Assembly (NCBI GenBank): GCA_002071175.1
Contig: MWER01000005.1
Location: 108,095 to 172,094, forward strand
Direction: 5' to 3'
DNA: 64,000 nucleotides
Origin: Bacteroidetes bacterium ADurb.Bin037
Lineage (GTDB): Bacteria; Bacteroidota; Bacteroidia; Bacteroidales; UBA932
A program made the position numbers and the translations under genes. Shown here in pieces: positions 9,548 through 17,827 of the stretch. The notes under the pieces were generated by a model. The model made no database searches. It was not told where the DNA came from and worked only from the letters and a program-made list of their open reading frames with translations. Position 1 is the stretch's first letter; every line of letters starts with the position of its first letter.

Positions 9548-10724
9548 AACATTAGATGAGATATTTAAAAGTGATGACCTCGGCTTGCTGGATGTTAAAG
9601 CAAAAACAGATCGTGTTAAAACAGATGAGGATAGGCTGATTGACACCTTTATGGAAATCAATGCTTTTGTTGAACAAAATAGTCGAGAACCGTCTGTAAG
9701 TTCTATGGCTGAATACGGACTTTTATCAAAGTTGAAGAGCATTAGAGAAAATGAAAAACATAAAATTCAACTCAAACCATTTGATAAACATAATTTATTA
9801 GGTGAAGTTGAAATTGAAAAAAAGTCCATTGACGATATTTTAAATGATGATGTTTTAGGACTTCTTGACAATGAGAGTGATATGTCTCTTTATGATTTTA
9901 AGCATACGCCAAAACAAACTGAAAAGCGAGCAGATGCAGATTTTGTTGCACAGAGGAAGCCAATGCCGGAGAAAGAATTCAAGAAATATGAAGCACTTTT
10001 TCAACAAGTTCATAAAGAATTAAAAGAGAATAAAAGAAAGTTAGTAGAATTTAAGGATGCAGAAACGAATTTGATTGAAGGCAATTTTTATCTTGTTGAT
10101 GGGCTTTTGTGCTATTTAGAAAGTTCTGAGGCAGAAAAAGTATTAAAGGGTGATAGAATACGGTTAGAAGGCAGGACCAAAACAATTTTTGAAAATGGCA
10201 CGGTTTCTAACATGTTATTCAGGTCATTGGGTAAAGCCATTCTTAAAAACGGGAAAATAGTAACCAATACGGATGAAAGTGCAGAAATAGAATTACTAGT
10301 AAATTCAGGAATGGTTTCTGAAGCAGATGTGCATAGCGGTTGGATTTATGTTTTACGGTCAAAGCACATTAAGCTTAAAGATATTCAAAACCTGTACAAA
10401 ATCGGTTTTTCAACAAATAAAGTGGAAGATAGGATTAAAAATGCTGCACAAGAGGCTACTTTTTTATTTGCAGACGTTGAGATAGTTTCAACATATCGAT
10501 GTTTTAATATTGATATACACAATTTTGAAAATTTATTACATCGTTTTTTCGGAAATGCATGTTTAGATATAGATGTTTTTGACAATCAGAATCAGCGTAT
10601 TACACCGAGGGAGTGGTTCGTTGTACCTTTTAAAATAATTGATGAAGCGGTTTATATGATAATTAATGGCTCTATTGTAAATTATAAGTATGATGAAGCT
10701 AAAAACAAAATCATCCTAAAATAA
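9540..10724 (+). CDS. GIY-YIG nuclease (T5orf172/MUG113-like)
   Basis: A 394-residue protein with a C-terminal GIY-YIG nuclease of the T5orf172 kind: WIYVLRSK at about 268-275 (the GIY half), LYKIGFS at 285-291 (the YIG half), the arginine of EDRIKN near 298, and the metal-binding glutamate in NFENLLHRFF near 330. About 260 N-terminal residues are helical and charged (KYEALFQQVHKELKENKRKL) and probably bind partners or DNA. Its ATG overlaps the helicase stop by 8 bases (ATGGCTAA), so helicase and nuclease form a pair. It is the last gene of the island; a strong inverted repeat and tRNA-Ser follow. The context suggests it is the cleaving subunit of a methyltransferase-linked restriction system. 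Confidence 0.82.
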   Translation: MAKTLDEIFKSDDLGLLDVKAKTDRVKTDEDRLIDTFMEINAFVEQNSREPSVSSMAEYGLLSKLKSIRENEKHKIQLKPFDKHNLLGEVEIEKKSIDDILNDDVLGLLDNESDMSLYDFKHTPKQTEKRADADFVAQRKPMPEKEFKKYEALFQQVHKELKENKRKLVEFKDAETNLIEGNFYLVDGLLCYLESSEAEKVLKGDRIRLEGRTKTIFENGTVSNMLFRSLGKAILKNGKIVTNTDESAEIELLVNSGMVSEADVHSGWIYVLRSKHIKLKDIQNLYKIGFSTNKVEDRIKNAAQEATFLFADVEIVSTYRCFNIDIHNFENLLHRFFGNACLDIDVFDNQNQRITPREWFVVPFKIIDEAVYMIINGSIVNYKYDEAKNKIILK

Positions 10725-10749
10725 TATTGAAGCAATCTTTTTTGGGTGT

Positions 10750-10795
10750 AATAAAGGGTGTAAATCGCATAACTGCCTGATTTACACCCTTTATT
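10750..10795. terminator. Perfect 17-bp inverted repeat between the nuclease gene and tRNA-Ser
   Basis: Arms 10750-10766 (aataaagggtgtaaatc) and 10779-10795 are perfect reverse complements around a 12-base loop. The position, 25 bases after the + strand nuclease stop and next to the 3' end of the - strand tRNA, suits a bidirectional terminator. The outer arm ends supply short A/T tracts on either side. Because it abuts the tRNA 3' end it could also belong to an integration site. Confidence 0.6.
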
Positions 10796-10796
10796 G

Positions 10797-10881
10797 CGGA
10801 GAGAGAGGGATTCGAACCCCCGGACCCTTGCAGGTCAACGGTTTTCAAGACCGCCGCAATCGACCACTCTGCCATCTCTCC
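10797..10881 (-). tRNA. tRNA-Ser (anticodon UGA)
   Basis: Read on the - strand, the acceptor stem GGAGAGA pairs with TCTCTCC at the other end, the anticodon loop is CTTGAAA (anticodon TGA) on a stem GCGGT/ACCGT, a long variable arm typical of tRNA-Ser follows, and the T arm is GGGGG-TTCGAAT-CCCTC. The discriminator base is G and CCA is not encoded. The 3' end faces the AT-rich defence island, the usual orientation when islands integrate at a tRNA gene. Confidence 0.95.
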
Positions 10882-10941
10882 CTATCCTATACTCAGGCAA
10901 TTCATCCTGCCTGAAGGGGCTGCAAAAGTAAGGAAAAATTA

Positions 10942-11062
10942 GGATATGGCACGTGTCAAAAGATAATTTTTTCTTTTTCAACCATTCCATTGCATTGGCA
11001 AGGGTGTCTTCAAATGGTCTGGTGGTATAACCCGGTTCTTTGTTTAGCTTTTTCTGTCCCAC
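10942..11062 (-). pseudogene. Duplicated 3' scrap of the NAD-dependent epimerase gene
   Basis: About 100 bases at 10942-11041 closely match 15704-15804, the 3' end of the epimerase gene, in the same orientation (roughly one base in eight differs by eye). The - strand reads GYTTRPFEDTLANAMEWLKK against AYTTRPFEDTLADTIEWLKK in the intact gene. One adenine is missing in the A-run after EWLKK, so the original stop is out of frame. Upstream of codon KEPGYTT the similarity fades. It is a remnant of a second epimerase gene or of a local duplication. Confidence 0.8.
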
Positions 11063-11150
11063 GGACTGGGAAGTTGTTACATTTCTGTTAAGTTTTTGAT
11101 TTTAAGCAGAAACAGCTTCTTGTTTTTAGATTTTTTAGGAAATATTTCAA

Positions 11151-11158
11151 TAATTTTG
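11151..11158 (+). promoter_or_regulatory. -7 promoter box for the phosphate transporter
   Basis: TAATTTTG matches TAnnTTTG and lies 37 bases before the transporter start. T-rich sequence lies upstream but no exact TTTG -33 box was identified. Confidence 0.45.
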
Positions 11159-11195
11159 TCCTTAATTTTTAAAAAATTACAGGGATTAATCACTT

Positions 11196-13451
11196 ATGGA
11201 TCCTATTTATATCATTATTGTAATCATTCTGCTGGGATTAGCAATACTTGACTTAACGGTGGGTGTAGCAAACGACGCCGTAAACTTTCTCAACTCAAGT
11301 ATCGGTTCTAAAGTAGCACCCATGTGGGTGATTCTCACGGTTGCCTCCGTGGGTATAATATTGGGAACACTTTTTTCGAGCGGAATGATGGAAATTGCCC
11401 GAAGCGGCGTTTTCCATCCCGAAATGTTCACATTTAAAAATATCATGATGCTGTTCCTTGCCGTCATGCTCACCGATGTGATTATGTTAGATGTGTTTAA
11501 CTCGCTCGGATTGCCTACCTCCACCTCCGTGTCACTGGTTTTTGAATTGTTGGGAGCTGGAGTCGCCGTTGCGCTTTTCAGTATTTGGCAAAACAACGGA
11601 GGTAACCTGATTAATTACATCAATTCGGGGAAGGCATTGGCGATTATCTCCGGAATTTTTGTTTCGGTAGCTATCGCATTTATAGCCGGTAGCATAATCA
11701 TGTATATTTCCAGACTTATTTTTTCTTTTAACTATACGAAATCGTTCAAATATTTAGGTGCACTATGGTGCGGTTTCGCACTTACGGCAATGACCTATTT
11801 TATCGTATTCAAAGGATTGAAGGGAAGCCCGTTTGTGGCAACGGATTTCACGAATATGATTGAAGCCAACATGGCAAAAACACTTTTAATAACTTTTGCC
11901 GGATGGACAATTATAATGGGTATTCTGCAATTATGCAGGGTCAATATATTAAAAGTTATCGTGCTGGTAGGCACAATGGCATTAGCCCTGGCCTTTGCAG
12001 GTAACGATCTGGTAAATTTCATCGGTGCTCCTTTAGCCGGATTGGATGCTTTTAAAAATGCAAAAGAAGTTTTTGCCGCCACCGGATCAATTGATAACCT
12101 CTATATGGATTCATTAAAAGGAGCCGTAAAGGTGGATGTTATACCCCTACTGGCAGCAGGTGTTATTATGGTGTTGGCATTATGGTTTTCCAAAAAAGCA
12201 CGTACCGTAACCGCCACCGAAGTGAATTTAAGCCGCCAAGCGGCGGGGCTAGAGCGCTTTTCTTCATCTCCCCTGTCACGTGCATTTGTACGTTGGGGTG
12301 TAAATTCCAACAGGGCAATTAAAAAACTCTTTTCGCAATCTTTTATTGACAAAATAAACAGCAGATTTATGTTGCCCGAAAAAAATATAAAATCCGGAGC
12401 CTCTTTCGATTTAATTCGCGCATCGGTAAACCTGACTATTGCTGCTATGCTTATAGCTTTGGGAACTTCGCTTAAACTGCCGCTATCCACTACATACGTA
12501 ACGTTTATGGTTGCCATGGGTTCGTCACTTGCCGATCGGGCCTGGGGACGTGAAAGTGCGGTTTACCGTATTACCGGGGTTTTAACTGTTATCGGCGGAT
12601 GGTTTATAACAGCACTGGTCGCTTTTACAGTAACCGGGTTGGTTGCGACCGCACTTGTTTGGGGTGGAAAAATAGCCGTTTTCGGACTGGTCGCGTTAAT
12701 TATTTTTCTTCTTTTCAAATCCTCCAAATTCCACAAAAAACGCAAATCAGCTGAAGCTGCCAAGTCACAGATTCTGGAAGATGAATCAGGTATCGTAGAG
12801 ACTTCAACTACTGAAGTAAGGGAATCCATCAAATTAATGCTTGACATTTATAACAGAAATATCAAGGGCCTTAAAGACGAAAATCGGAACCTGCTGCGGC
12901 AAATCGCTATAAAGATCGATAAATTATACAAAAAATATAAGGATAAACGTACCTACGAAGTAGTTCCCACCATTCAGGCCATTTCGCTGAAGGAGCTGGA
13001 CATTGAACAAGAATATGTCCAAATTGTTGATTACACTTACGAAATCACGAAAGCGCTACGCGTAATTACTTCAGATAGTTTGACGTACATAGAAAACAAC
13101 CACAAAGGTTTTAACGATGAGCAAGAGGCCGATCTGGAAGAGCTCAGCAATCACGTGATAAAATTGTACGAAACTTTCATTCGTAAAATGAATGAAAAAG
13201 ATTATTCCAAGTTTTCTGTCATTAGTGAGTTGCGCGATGAAATTTTGGAAATATGCGCCAATTTGACAAAAAAACAAATCAAACGGGTTAAAATGCAGGA
13301 AAGCGGCACCCGGAACAGTATCCTGTTTATGACTATTTTAAACGAAACCAAAAACATCGCATTACAATCGGTCAACCTAATGAAATCGCAACGAAATATG
13401 TATGAAACGAGAAGAAGGATTGCCGAGCAAACACCGCTAAAAGAGACTTAA
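11196..13451 (+). CDS. Inorganic phosphate transporter, PiT family, with cytoplasmic C-terminal domain
   Basis: A 751-residue member of the PiT family of proton- or sodium-coupled phosphate transporters. The two signature repeats are visible: GVANDAVNFLNSSIGSK near residue 23 and FAGNDLVNFIGAPLAG near 267. About 10-12 membrane segments occupy residues 1-520, with a central soluble loop of about 60 residues (KKARTVTATEVNLSRQ onward). Residues 530-751 are a charged helical cytoplasmic domain resembling PhoU-like helical bundles (IKLMLDIYNRNIKGLKDENR), the longer form common in Bacteroidota. It stands alone between the epimerase scrap and the AbiEii remnant, with its own promoter box. Confidence 0.88.
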   Translation: MDPIYIIIVIILLGLAILDLTVGVANDAVNFLNSSIGSKVAPMWVILTVASVGIILGTLFSSGMMEIARSGVFHPEMFTFKNIMMLFLAVMLTDVIMLDVFNSLGLPTSTSVSLVFELLGAGVAVALFSIWQNNGGNLINYINSGKALAIISGIFVSVAIAFIAGSIIMYISRLIFSFNYTKSFKYLGALWCGFALTAMTYFIVFKGLKGSPFVATDFTNMIEANMAKTLLITFAGWTIIMGILQLCRVNILKVIVLVGTMALALAFAGNDLVNFIGAPLAGLDAFKNAKEVFAATGSIDNLYMDSLKGAVKVDVIPLLAAGVIMVLALWFSKKARTVTATEVNLSRQAAGLERFSSSPLSRAFVRWGVNSNRAIKKLFSQSFIDKINSRFMLPEKNIKSGASFDLIRASVNLTIAAMLIALGTSLKLPLSTTYVTFMVAMGSSLADRAWGRESAVYRITGVLTVIGGWFITALVAFTVTGLVATALVWGGKIAVFGLVALIIFLLFKSSKFHKKRKSAEAAKSQILEDESGIVETSTTEVRESIKLMLDIYNRNIKGLKDENRNLLRQIAIKIDKLYKKYKDKRTYEVVPTIQAISLKELDIEQEYVQIVDYTYEITKALRVITSDSLTYIENNHKGFNDEQEADLEELSNHVIKLYETFIRKMNEKDYSKFSVISELRDEILEICANLTKKQIKRVKMQESGTRNSILFMTILNETKNIALQSVNLMKSQRNMYETRRRIAEQTPLKET

Positions 13452-13471
13452 AATGAATTAGTTCATTTGAA

Positions 13472-13819
13472 TTACCCGAACTTTATCATATTTGCTAATT
13501 GCAGGAAATAATCGTTAGACCAAATATCCAATTCTTTAGTATTCTTTAAAAACCGCACAACATCTTTTTTTACCATATCAATATCTGTTGTGGCAAAATG
13601 CTCTTTTAAAAGATGCATAAATTCCTCTCTGGTCATTTCCATGCCCTCAAATTGTCTGATTCGTTCTTGTAAATGATTGAAATTTAATTTTACACTATTT
13701 CTCACATACCATTCAAAGTCATACCAATCGCGCCCTTTTACCCTTTGATTCCATTTTCTGAATACAATTGCATGCATTTTCCGGCATACAAATCCGATAA
13801 AACAAAACAACGTGTCATA
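13472..13819 (-). pseudogene. C-terminal remnant of an AbiEii-type nucleotidyltransferase toxin
   Basis: The - strand encodes KMHAIVFRKWNQRVKGRDWY, the end of the nucleotidyltransferase core of AbiEii toxins (abortive infection type IV toxin-antitoxin), followed by a normal-looking helical C-terminus to the stop at 13472. The expected upstream residues SDLYAGK are present one frame away near 13790, so one adenine has been lost at the GGAAAATG run. The N-terminal catalytic GS(x)nDxD region and any AbiEi antitoxin are absent. It is a dead relic and not a short gene. Confidence 0.75.
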
Positions 13820-14060
13820 AATGAGTAGGGAAGCAATAATAGTTTTTGTTAAATTTATAAAAGCACTGTGCGGCTTCAAAGTAAAAGCGATAGGGCAATT
13901 TTTACCGATTGTGGAGGTAAAGCAGTTTGGGCCGTATTGTCAACAAAATGCAATGCTTTATCGAAAGCTTATTCCATAACATACATAGATCATAATTCTT
14001 CTTTTTGCGAATTTGAGTGCCCCGATTTATCTTTGTCGTATATATAATTTTCCATCCTTA

Positions 14061-15692
14061 ATGAAACAATTTCTCTACTCGCTCGTGCTGCTGCTCCTTT
14101 TGGTAGCTTGTGGCAATGAAAAATCTATAAGTACAAAAAAAATGAGTCTCGCCATGTTGGCGGATGACCTGGAAATATTGGCTGCTGACAGTATGGAAGG
14201 GCGTGCCCCTTGTACGATCGGTGGGGAGCGCACCGTCCGCTACCTGCAATCGCGTATGGAGGAAATCGGGCTGGAACCGGCGTTTGGCCAAAGTTATTTG
14301 CAAGAAGTTCCGTTGGTCAAGATCCTCCCCAATGCCTCCGAACCGGTGGTTGTCAGGGATCGGCAAGGAGAGTTGCGTTTTACAAACGAAACCGAAATCA
14401 GCCTGTGGAGTCCGATGTTGGCCCCTGAAATTTCACTTACGGATAACGAACTTGTCTTTGTAGGTTTCGGAATCGTTGCACCGGAAAATGATTGGAATGA
14501 TTTCCGTCAAATAGACGTTACGGGAAAAACGATCATAGTGTTGGTTAACGATCCCGGATTTTTCACACAAGATCCCACGCTTTTCAACGGAAAAAGCATG
14601 ACCTATTATGGCCGATGGACCTATAAATTTGAAGAAGCCGAACGCCAGGGTGCTGCAGGATGTATTATTGTGCACGAAGAGGAAGCTTCCGGTTATCCGT
14701 GGGCTGTACCGGCCCGCCATTCGACAGATCCGGAATATTACCTGTATGATGAGGCGCTCAGCGACAAGCATTGCAAAGTGCGCGGCTGGATTTCTCAATC
14801 TGCGGCGCGTACCTTATTGGCTCGTTCCGGATACGATTACGATTCGCTGAAAAGAGCGGCTGTCACCCAAGAGTTTACCCCCGTTCCGCTTCAAGCCCAA
14901 CTTAGTGTTCGTCTTCGCAATACGTGGGAAACATGTACATCGCATAATGTGGCTGGGATGTTGAAAGGGAAAACCGCACCCGATGAAGCGATTGTCTATG
15001 TGGCTCATTGGGACCATTTGGGCATCGGTCGCCCCTATGACGGCGATTCCATATACAATGGAGCATCGGACAATGCTGCAGCCGTAGCGGGGTTGTTGGC
15101 GATTGCTGAAGAATTTAAGGTACAACCGGAAACGGAACGTTCTCTCTTGTTCCTGATCCCCACCGCAGAAGAGTCCAGTTTGTTGGGAAGTTATCATTAT
15201 GTCGAGCATCCTGTTTTCCCGATGGAAAAAACCGTGGCCGGATTCAATTCAGATGTGATCCTTCTGTTAGGGCAATTCAACGATGTTACCGTGACGGGAC
15301 TTGGACATTCCGAATTAGATGACTATCTGAAAACAGCAGCCCTCCGGCAAGGTCGCTATATGGCCAAAGATCCGAATCCGGAAAATGGCATGTTTTTTCG
15401 ATCCGATCAGCTTCCTTTTATGAAAAAAGGGGTCCCGTTTCTTTTTGCCAAAGGTTATATCGATCAGCGCGAACTGGGCAAAGAAGCAACGTTGCAAATC
15501 ATTGCCGATTACTGGAAGCATGTTTATCATAAACCCTCTGATGAGTTTGTGCCCGAACGCGACAAATTGGAGGGCCTGCTCGAAGATGCGCAACTCTTTT
15601 TCCATATCGGTTACCGCATTGCCAATGAACAAACCTATCCGAAATGGTATAAAACGTCGGAGTTTTATCAAGAGCGGCCTGTGGCACGATAA
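14061..15692 (+). CDS. M28-family zinc aminopeptidase, lipoprotein
   Basis: The ATG at 14061 starts a lipoprotein signal (LLLLLVAC, lipobox cysteine at about residue 17), so this was preferred over the open frame extending back to 14013. Residues about 110-250 contain a PA insert (RQGAAGCIIVHEE), and the M28 catalytic domain follows: VAHWDHLGIG near 314 (metal ligands H and, after NGASDNAA, D), the catalytic/ligand pair EE in PTAEESS near 369, and an aspartate in NSDVILL. The 543-residue length fits the family. Probably an outer-membrane or periplasmic aminopeptidase releasing N-terminal residues from peptides. Single gene, tail to tail with the epimerase. Confidence 0.88.
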   Translation: MKQFLYSLVLLLLLVACGNEKSISTKKMSLAMLADDLEILAADSMEGRAPCTIGGERTVRYLQSRMEEIGLEPAFGQSYLQEVPLVKILPNASEPVVVRDRQGELRFTNETEISLWSPMLAPEISLTDNELVFVGFGIVAPENDWNDFRQIDVTGKTIIVLVNDPGFFTQDPTLFNGKSMTYYGRWTYKFEEAERQGAAGCIIVHEEEASGYPWAVPARHSTDPEYYLYDEALSDKHCKVRGWISQSAARTLLARSGYDYDSLKRAAVTQEFTPVPLQAQLSVRLRNTWETCTSHNVAGMLKGKTAPDEAIVYVAHWDHLGIGRPYDGDSIYNGASDNAAAVAGLLAIAEEFKVQPETERSLLFLIPTAEESSLLGSYHYVEHPVFPMEKTVAGFNSDVILLLGQFNDVTVTGLGHSELDDYLKTAALRQGRYMAKDPNPENGMFFRSDQLPFMKKGVPFLFAKGYIDQRELGKEATLQIIADYWKHVYHKPSDEFVPERDKLEGLLEDAQLFFHIGYRIANEQTYPKWYKTSEFYQERPVAR

Positions 15693-15717
15693 TTTGTCAT
15701 TTGGGATATGACACGTA

Positions 15718-16728
15718 TCAGAAGATAATTTTTTCTTTTTTCAACCATTCTATCGTATCGGCAAGGGTGTCTTCAAATGGTCTGGTGGTATAAGCCAGTT
15801 CCAGGCGGGCCTTGTCAGAAGAAAACATGGAGTTGGCAGTTAAAGTATACAATGAATAAGTCGAAAACAGCGGAATTCTTTTTTTGATCTTGTAATAGAG
15901 TGTGCTAACGGGAAGGACAGCTTTGGCCAGCCACATGGGTGCCATGATCTTGGGTAGTTTTTTACCCGTGATCTGCTGGAAAGTCTGGAAAAATTCTTTT
16001 ATAGATAGATAACGGTTGGACAAGATGTAGCATTTCCCTCTGCCCCCTTTCCGGCAGGAAGATATAGTTCCGGAAGCCACATCGCGAACATCCACAAAGT
16101 CATAACCTCCATCTACCCCCATAGGCAAAAGACCGCTCCAACAGGAAAGCACCAGCTGTGTTGCATAATTACGAGTATAGGAGTTGGGACCGCAAATACC
16201 TGACGGATGTATAACGGTAACATCCAAACCTTCTTGTACCGCATTCAGGACATATTGTGTCGCCTCGGCTTTGGTCTTGGCGTACATCCCATATACAAGA
16301 TCTTTGTCAAAATGATTGATCTCACGTATGACCTGTCCAATGGGTTGTTCCGGAATGGCATGGACTGAACTTATGTAAACAAGCTTGGTCGCTTTGAATT
16401 TAATGGCAGCATCTGTAATATTCTTCGTTCCCTTGACGTTGACATTATATACGATCGGCTGATATTTTAGGGAAGTAGTTACTATACCGGCAGCATGTAT
16501 CACAAATATTTCAGTATCAGGACTAACCCGGAAAAATTTTTCCAAAGATAGCGGGTCCAGTATGTTTCCATAACAGATCTCTACCTGCGAAGGCAGGCGT
16601 GAGTTCAACAAATCATCCGGCAAAACCAGCGCACGGACTTTTTTGCCATCTGCAATTAACTGAGATACTATCGTAAATCCCAGATGACCGGTCGCTCCGG
16701 TTACTAAATATATTTCTTGTTTTTGCAT
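15718..16728 (-). CDS. NAD-dependent epimerase/dehydratase (extended SDR, dihydroflavonol reductase-like)
   Basis: A 336-residue extended short-chain dehydrogenase. The Rossmann motif is TGATGHLGF at residues 10-18, and the catalytic YxxxK is YGMYAKTKAE near 145-154, with the upstream serine in VYISSVHA. The closest remembered class is the dihydroflavonol-4-reductase-like group acting on small carbonyl or sugar substrates; the substrate is not predictable. Divergent from an AraC regulator 101 bases away, which may control it. A second, broken copy of its 3' end lies at 10942-11062. Confidence 0.85.
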   Translation of the reverse strand: MQKQEIYLVTGATGHLGFTIVSQLIADGKKVRALVLPDDLLNSRLPSQVEICYGNILDPLSLEKFFRVSPDTEIFVIHAAGIVTTSLKYQPIVYNVNVKGTKNITDAAIKFKATKLVYISSVHAIPEQPIGQVIREINHFDKDLVYGMYAKTKAEATQYVLNAVQEGLDVTVIHPSGICGPNSYTRNYATQLVLSCWSGLLPMGVDGGYDFVDVRDVASGTISSCRKGGRGKCYILSNRYLSIKEFFQTFQQITGKKLPKIMAPMWLAKAVLPVSTLYYKIKKRIPLFSTYSLYTLTANSMFSSDKARLELAYTTRPFEDTLADTIEWLKKEKIIF

Positions 16729-16804
16729 ACTGTAATTATGGCAAATAATGTACCGTCATTAGTGCTAATTTTCCATGATTTATTGTCAATAAGTCGTTTT
16801 TTTG

Positions 16805-16812
16805 TAATTTTG
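16805..16812 (+). promoter_or_regulatory. -7 promoter box for the AraC-family regulator
   Basis: TAATTTTG matches TAnnTTTG and lies 17 bases before the regulator's ATG, in the intergenic region shared with the divergent epimerase gene. Confidence 0.45.
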
Positions 16813-16829
16813 ATCACACAAAAATCATT

Positions 16830-17729
16830 ATGTTACATACACTGGATCATTTTTCTGAAAAAGAACTCCTGGAATTCACAACGCAATTCAAAGGAATCTT
16901 CTTTAACAACCAACTATTCATTACTGAAGAACTTGAGCTGATCGATGGTTTTTTTATTTATCCGGTACGAATGGATATTTATATGCTGATGATTTGCATT
17001 CAGGGTTCTTTCCAAGTCTCTGTAAATCTTCGTGATTTTACCGTTAAGGAGGGAATGGCCATGGTCTATGCTCCGGATTATATTTTACAGATCCGCCAAC
17101 ACCATAACGCCGTGATAAAGGCAGTTGCCATTACCGGATCATTCCTTAATGAGATCCGTGTCGATCTGAACAAGATTTTTACCCCATTGATAAACTGTAA
17201 TGAAAAGCCGACCTGGCAACTAACGGAAAATGAGCTTAAAATTATAGACAATTATCTGAGATTGATACATTCGGTGTTTATCCTGCCTGAAGAAACGTAC
17301 AAGAAAGAGATGATAAGGGGGCTTATCTCTTCGGTAATATATCTTTTTGCCGATGTATGGCAACGTGAATCAAAAACGGCAAAGAACAAGGAAGCCCCAG
17401 GAGCAGGGGGCAGAACTGCACGCCACTTTGCCCGGTTCATGGAATTACTTCACCAATATCATTGTACGGAACACAATGTGGGTTTTTATGCAGATCAGAT
17501 GTGTGTGACCCCAAAATACCTCTCCTCTCTGATCAAAAACCACAGCGGGAAATCAGTTGTCGGATGGATTGATGAATACCTTGTTCTGGAAGCCAAGAAT
17601 TTGTTAAAATTCTCAGACAAAAGCATTAAGGAAATAAGCAATGAGTTGAGTTTTTCCGATCCCTCTTTTTTCTGTAAATACTTTAAAAAGCAAACGGGTA
17701 TGACCCCTACCGAATATAAAAAGATGTAA
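16830..17729 (+). CDS. AraC-family transcriptional regulator
   Basis: A 299-residue regulator. The N-terminal about 160 residues form a cupin-like sensing domain (MDIYMLMICIQGSFQVSVN). The C-terminal 100 residues hold the double helix-turn-helix of the AraC family: YADQMCVTPKYLSSLIK near 229-245, and IKEISNELSFSDPSFFCKYF followed by TGMTPTEYKK at the end, the family's hallmark. It is divergently transcribed from the epimerase, the most likely target gene. Effector unknown. Confidence 0.9.
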   Translation: MLHTLDHFSEKELLEFTTQFKGIFFNNQLFITEELELIDGFFIYPVRMDIYMLMICIQGSFQVSVNLRDFTVKEGMAMVYAPDYILQIRQHHNAVIKAVAITGSFLNEIRVDLNKIFTPLINCNEKPTWQLTENELKIIDNYLRLIHSVFILPEETYKKEMIRGLISSVIYLFADVWQRESKTAKNKEAPGAGGRTARHFARFMELLHQYHCTEHNVGFYADQMCVTPKYLSSLIKNHSGKSVVGWIDEYLVLEAKNLLKFSDKSIKEISNELSFSDPSFFCKYFKKQTGMTPTEYKKM

Positions 17730-17827
17730 AGAAGCTGTGGACATTTACAGGTCTTGATCTTGATCCCGTCTTTTCGGAACTAAAATCTCACCTCTTTTAC
17801 CTGTTGTTCCGGCGGAACTTTCCCGTA

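Noticed and set aside
836..10724. BREX or DISARM system
   Set aside because: The methyltransferase recalls PglX superficially, but PglZ, BrxC/BrxL, DrmA/DrmB and phospholipase genes are absent.
10835..11062. 75-codon open frame as a real small gene
   Set aside because: It runs through the tRNA-Ser gene and the epimerase scrap, so it is accidental.
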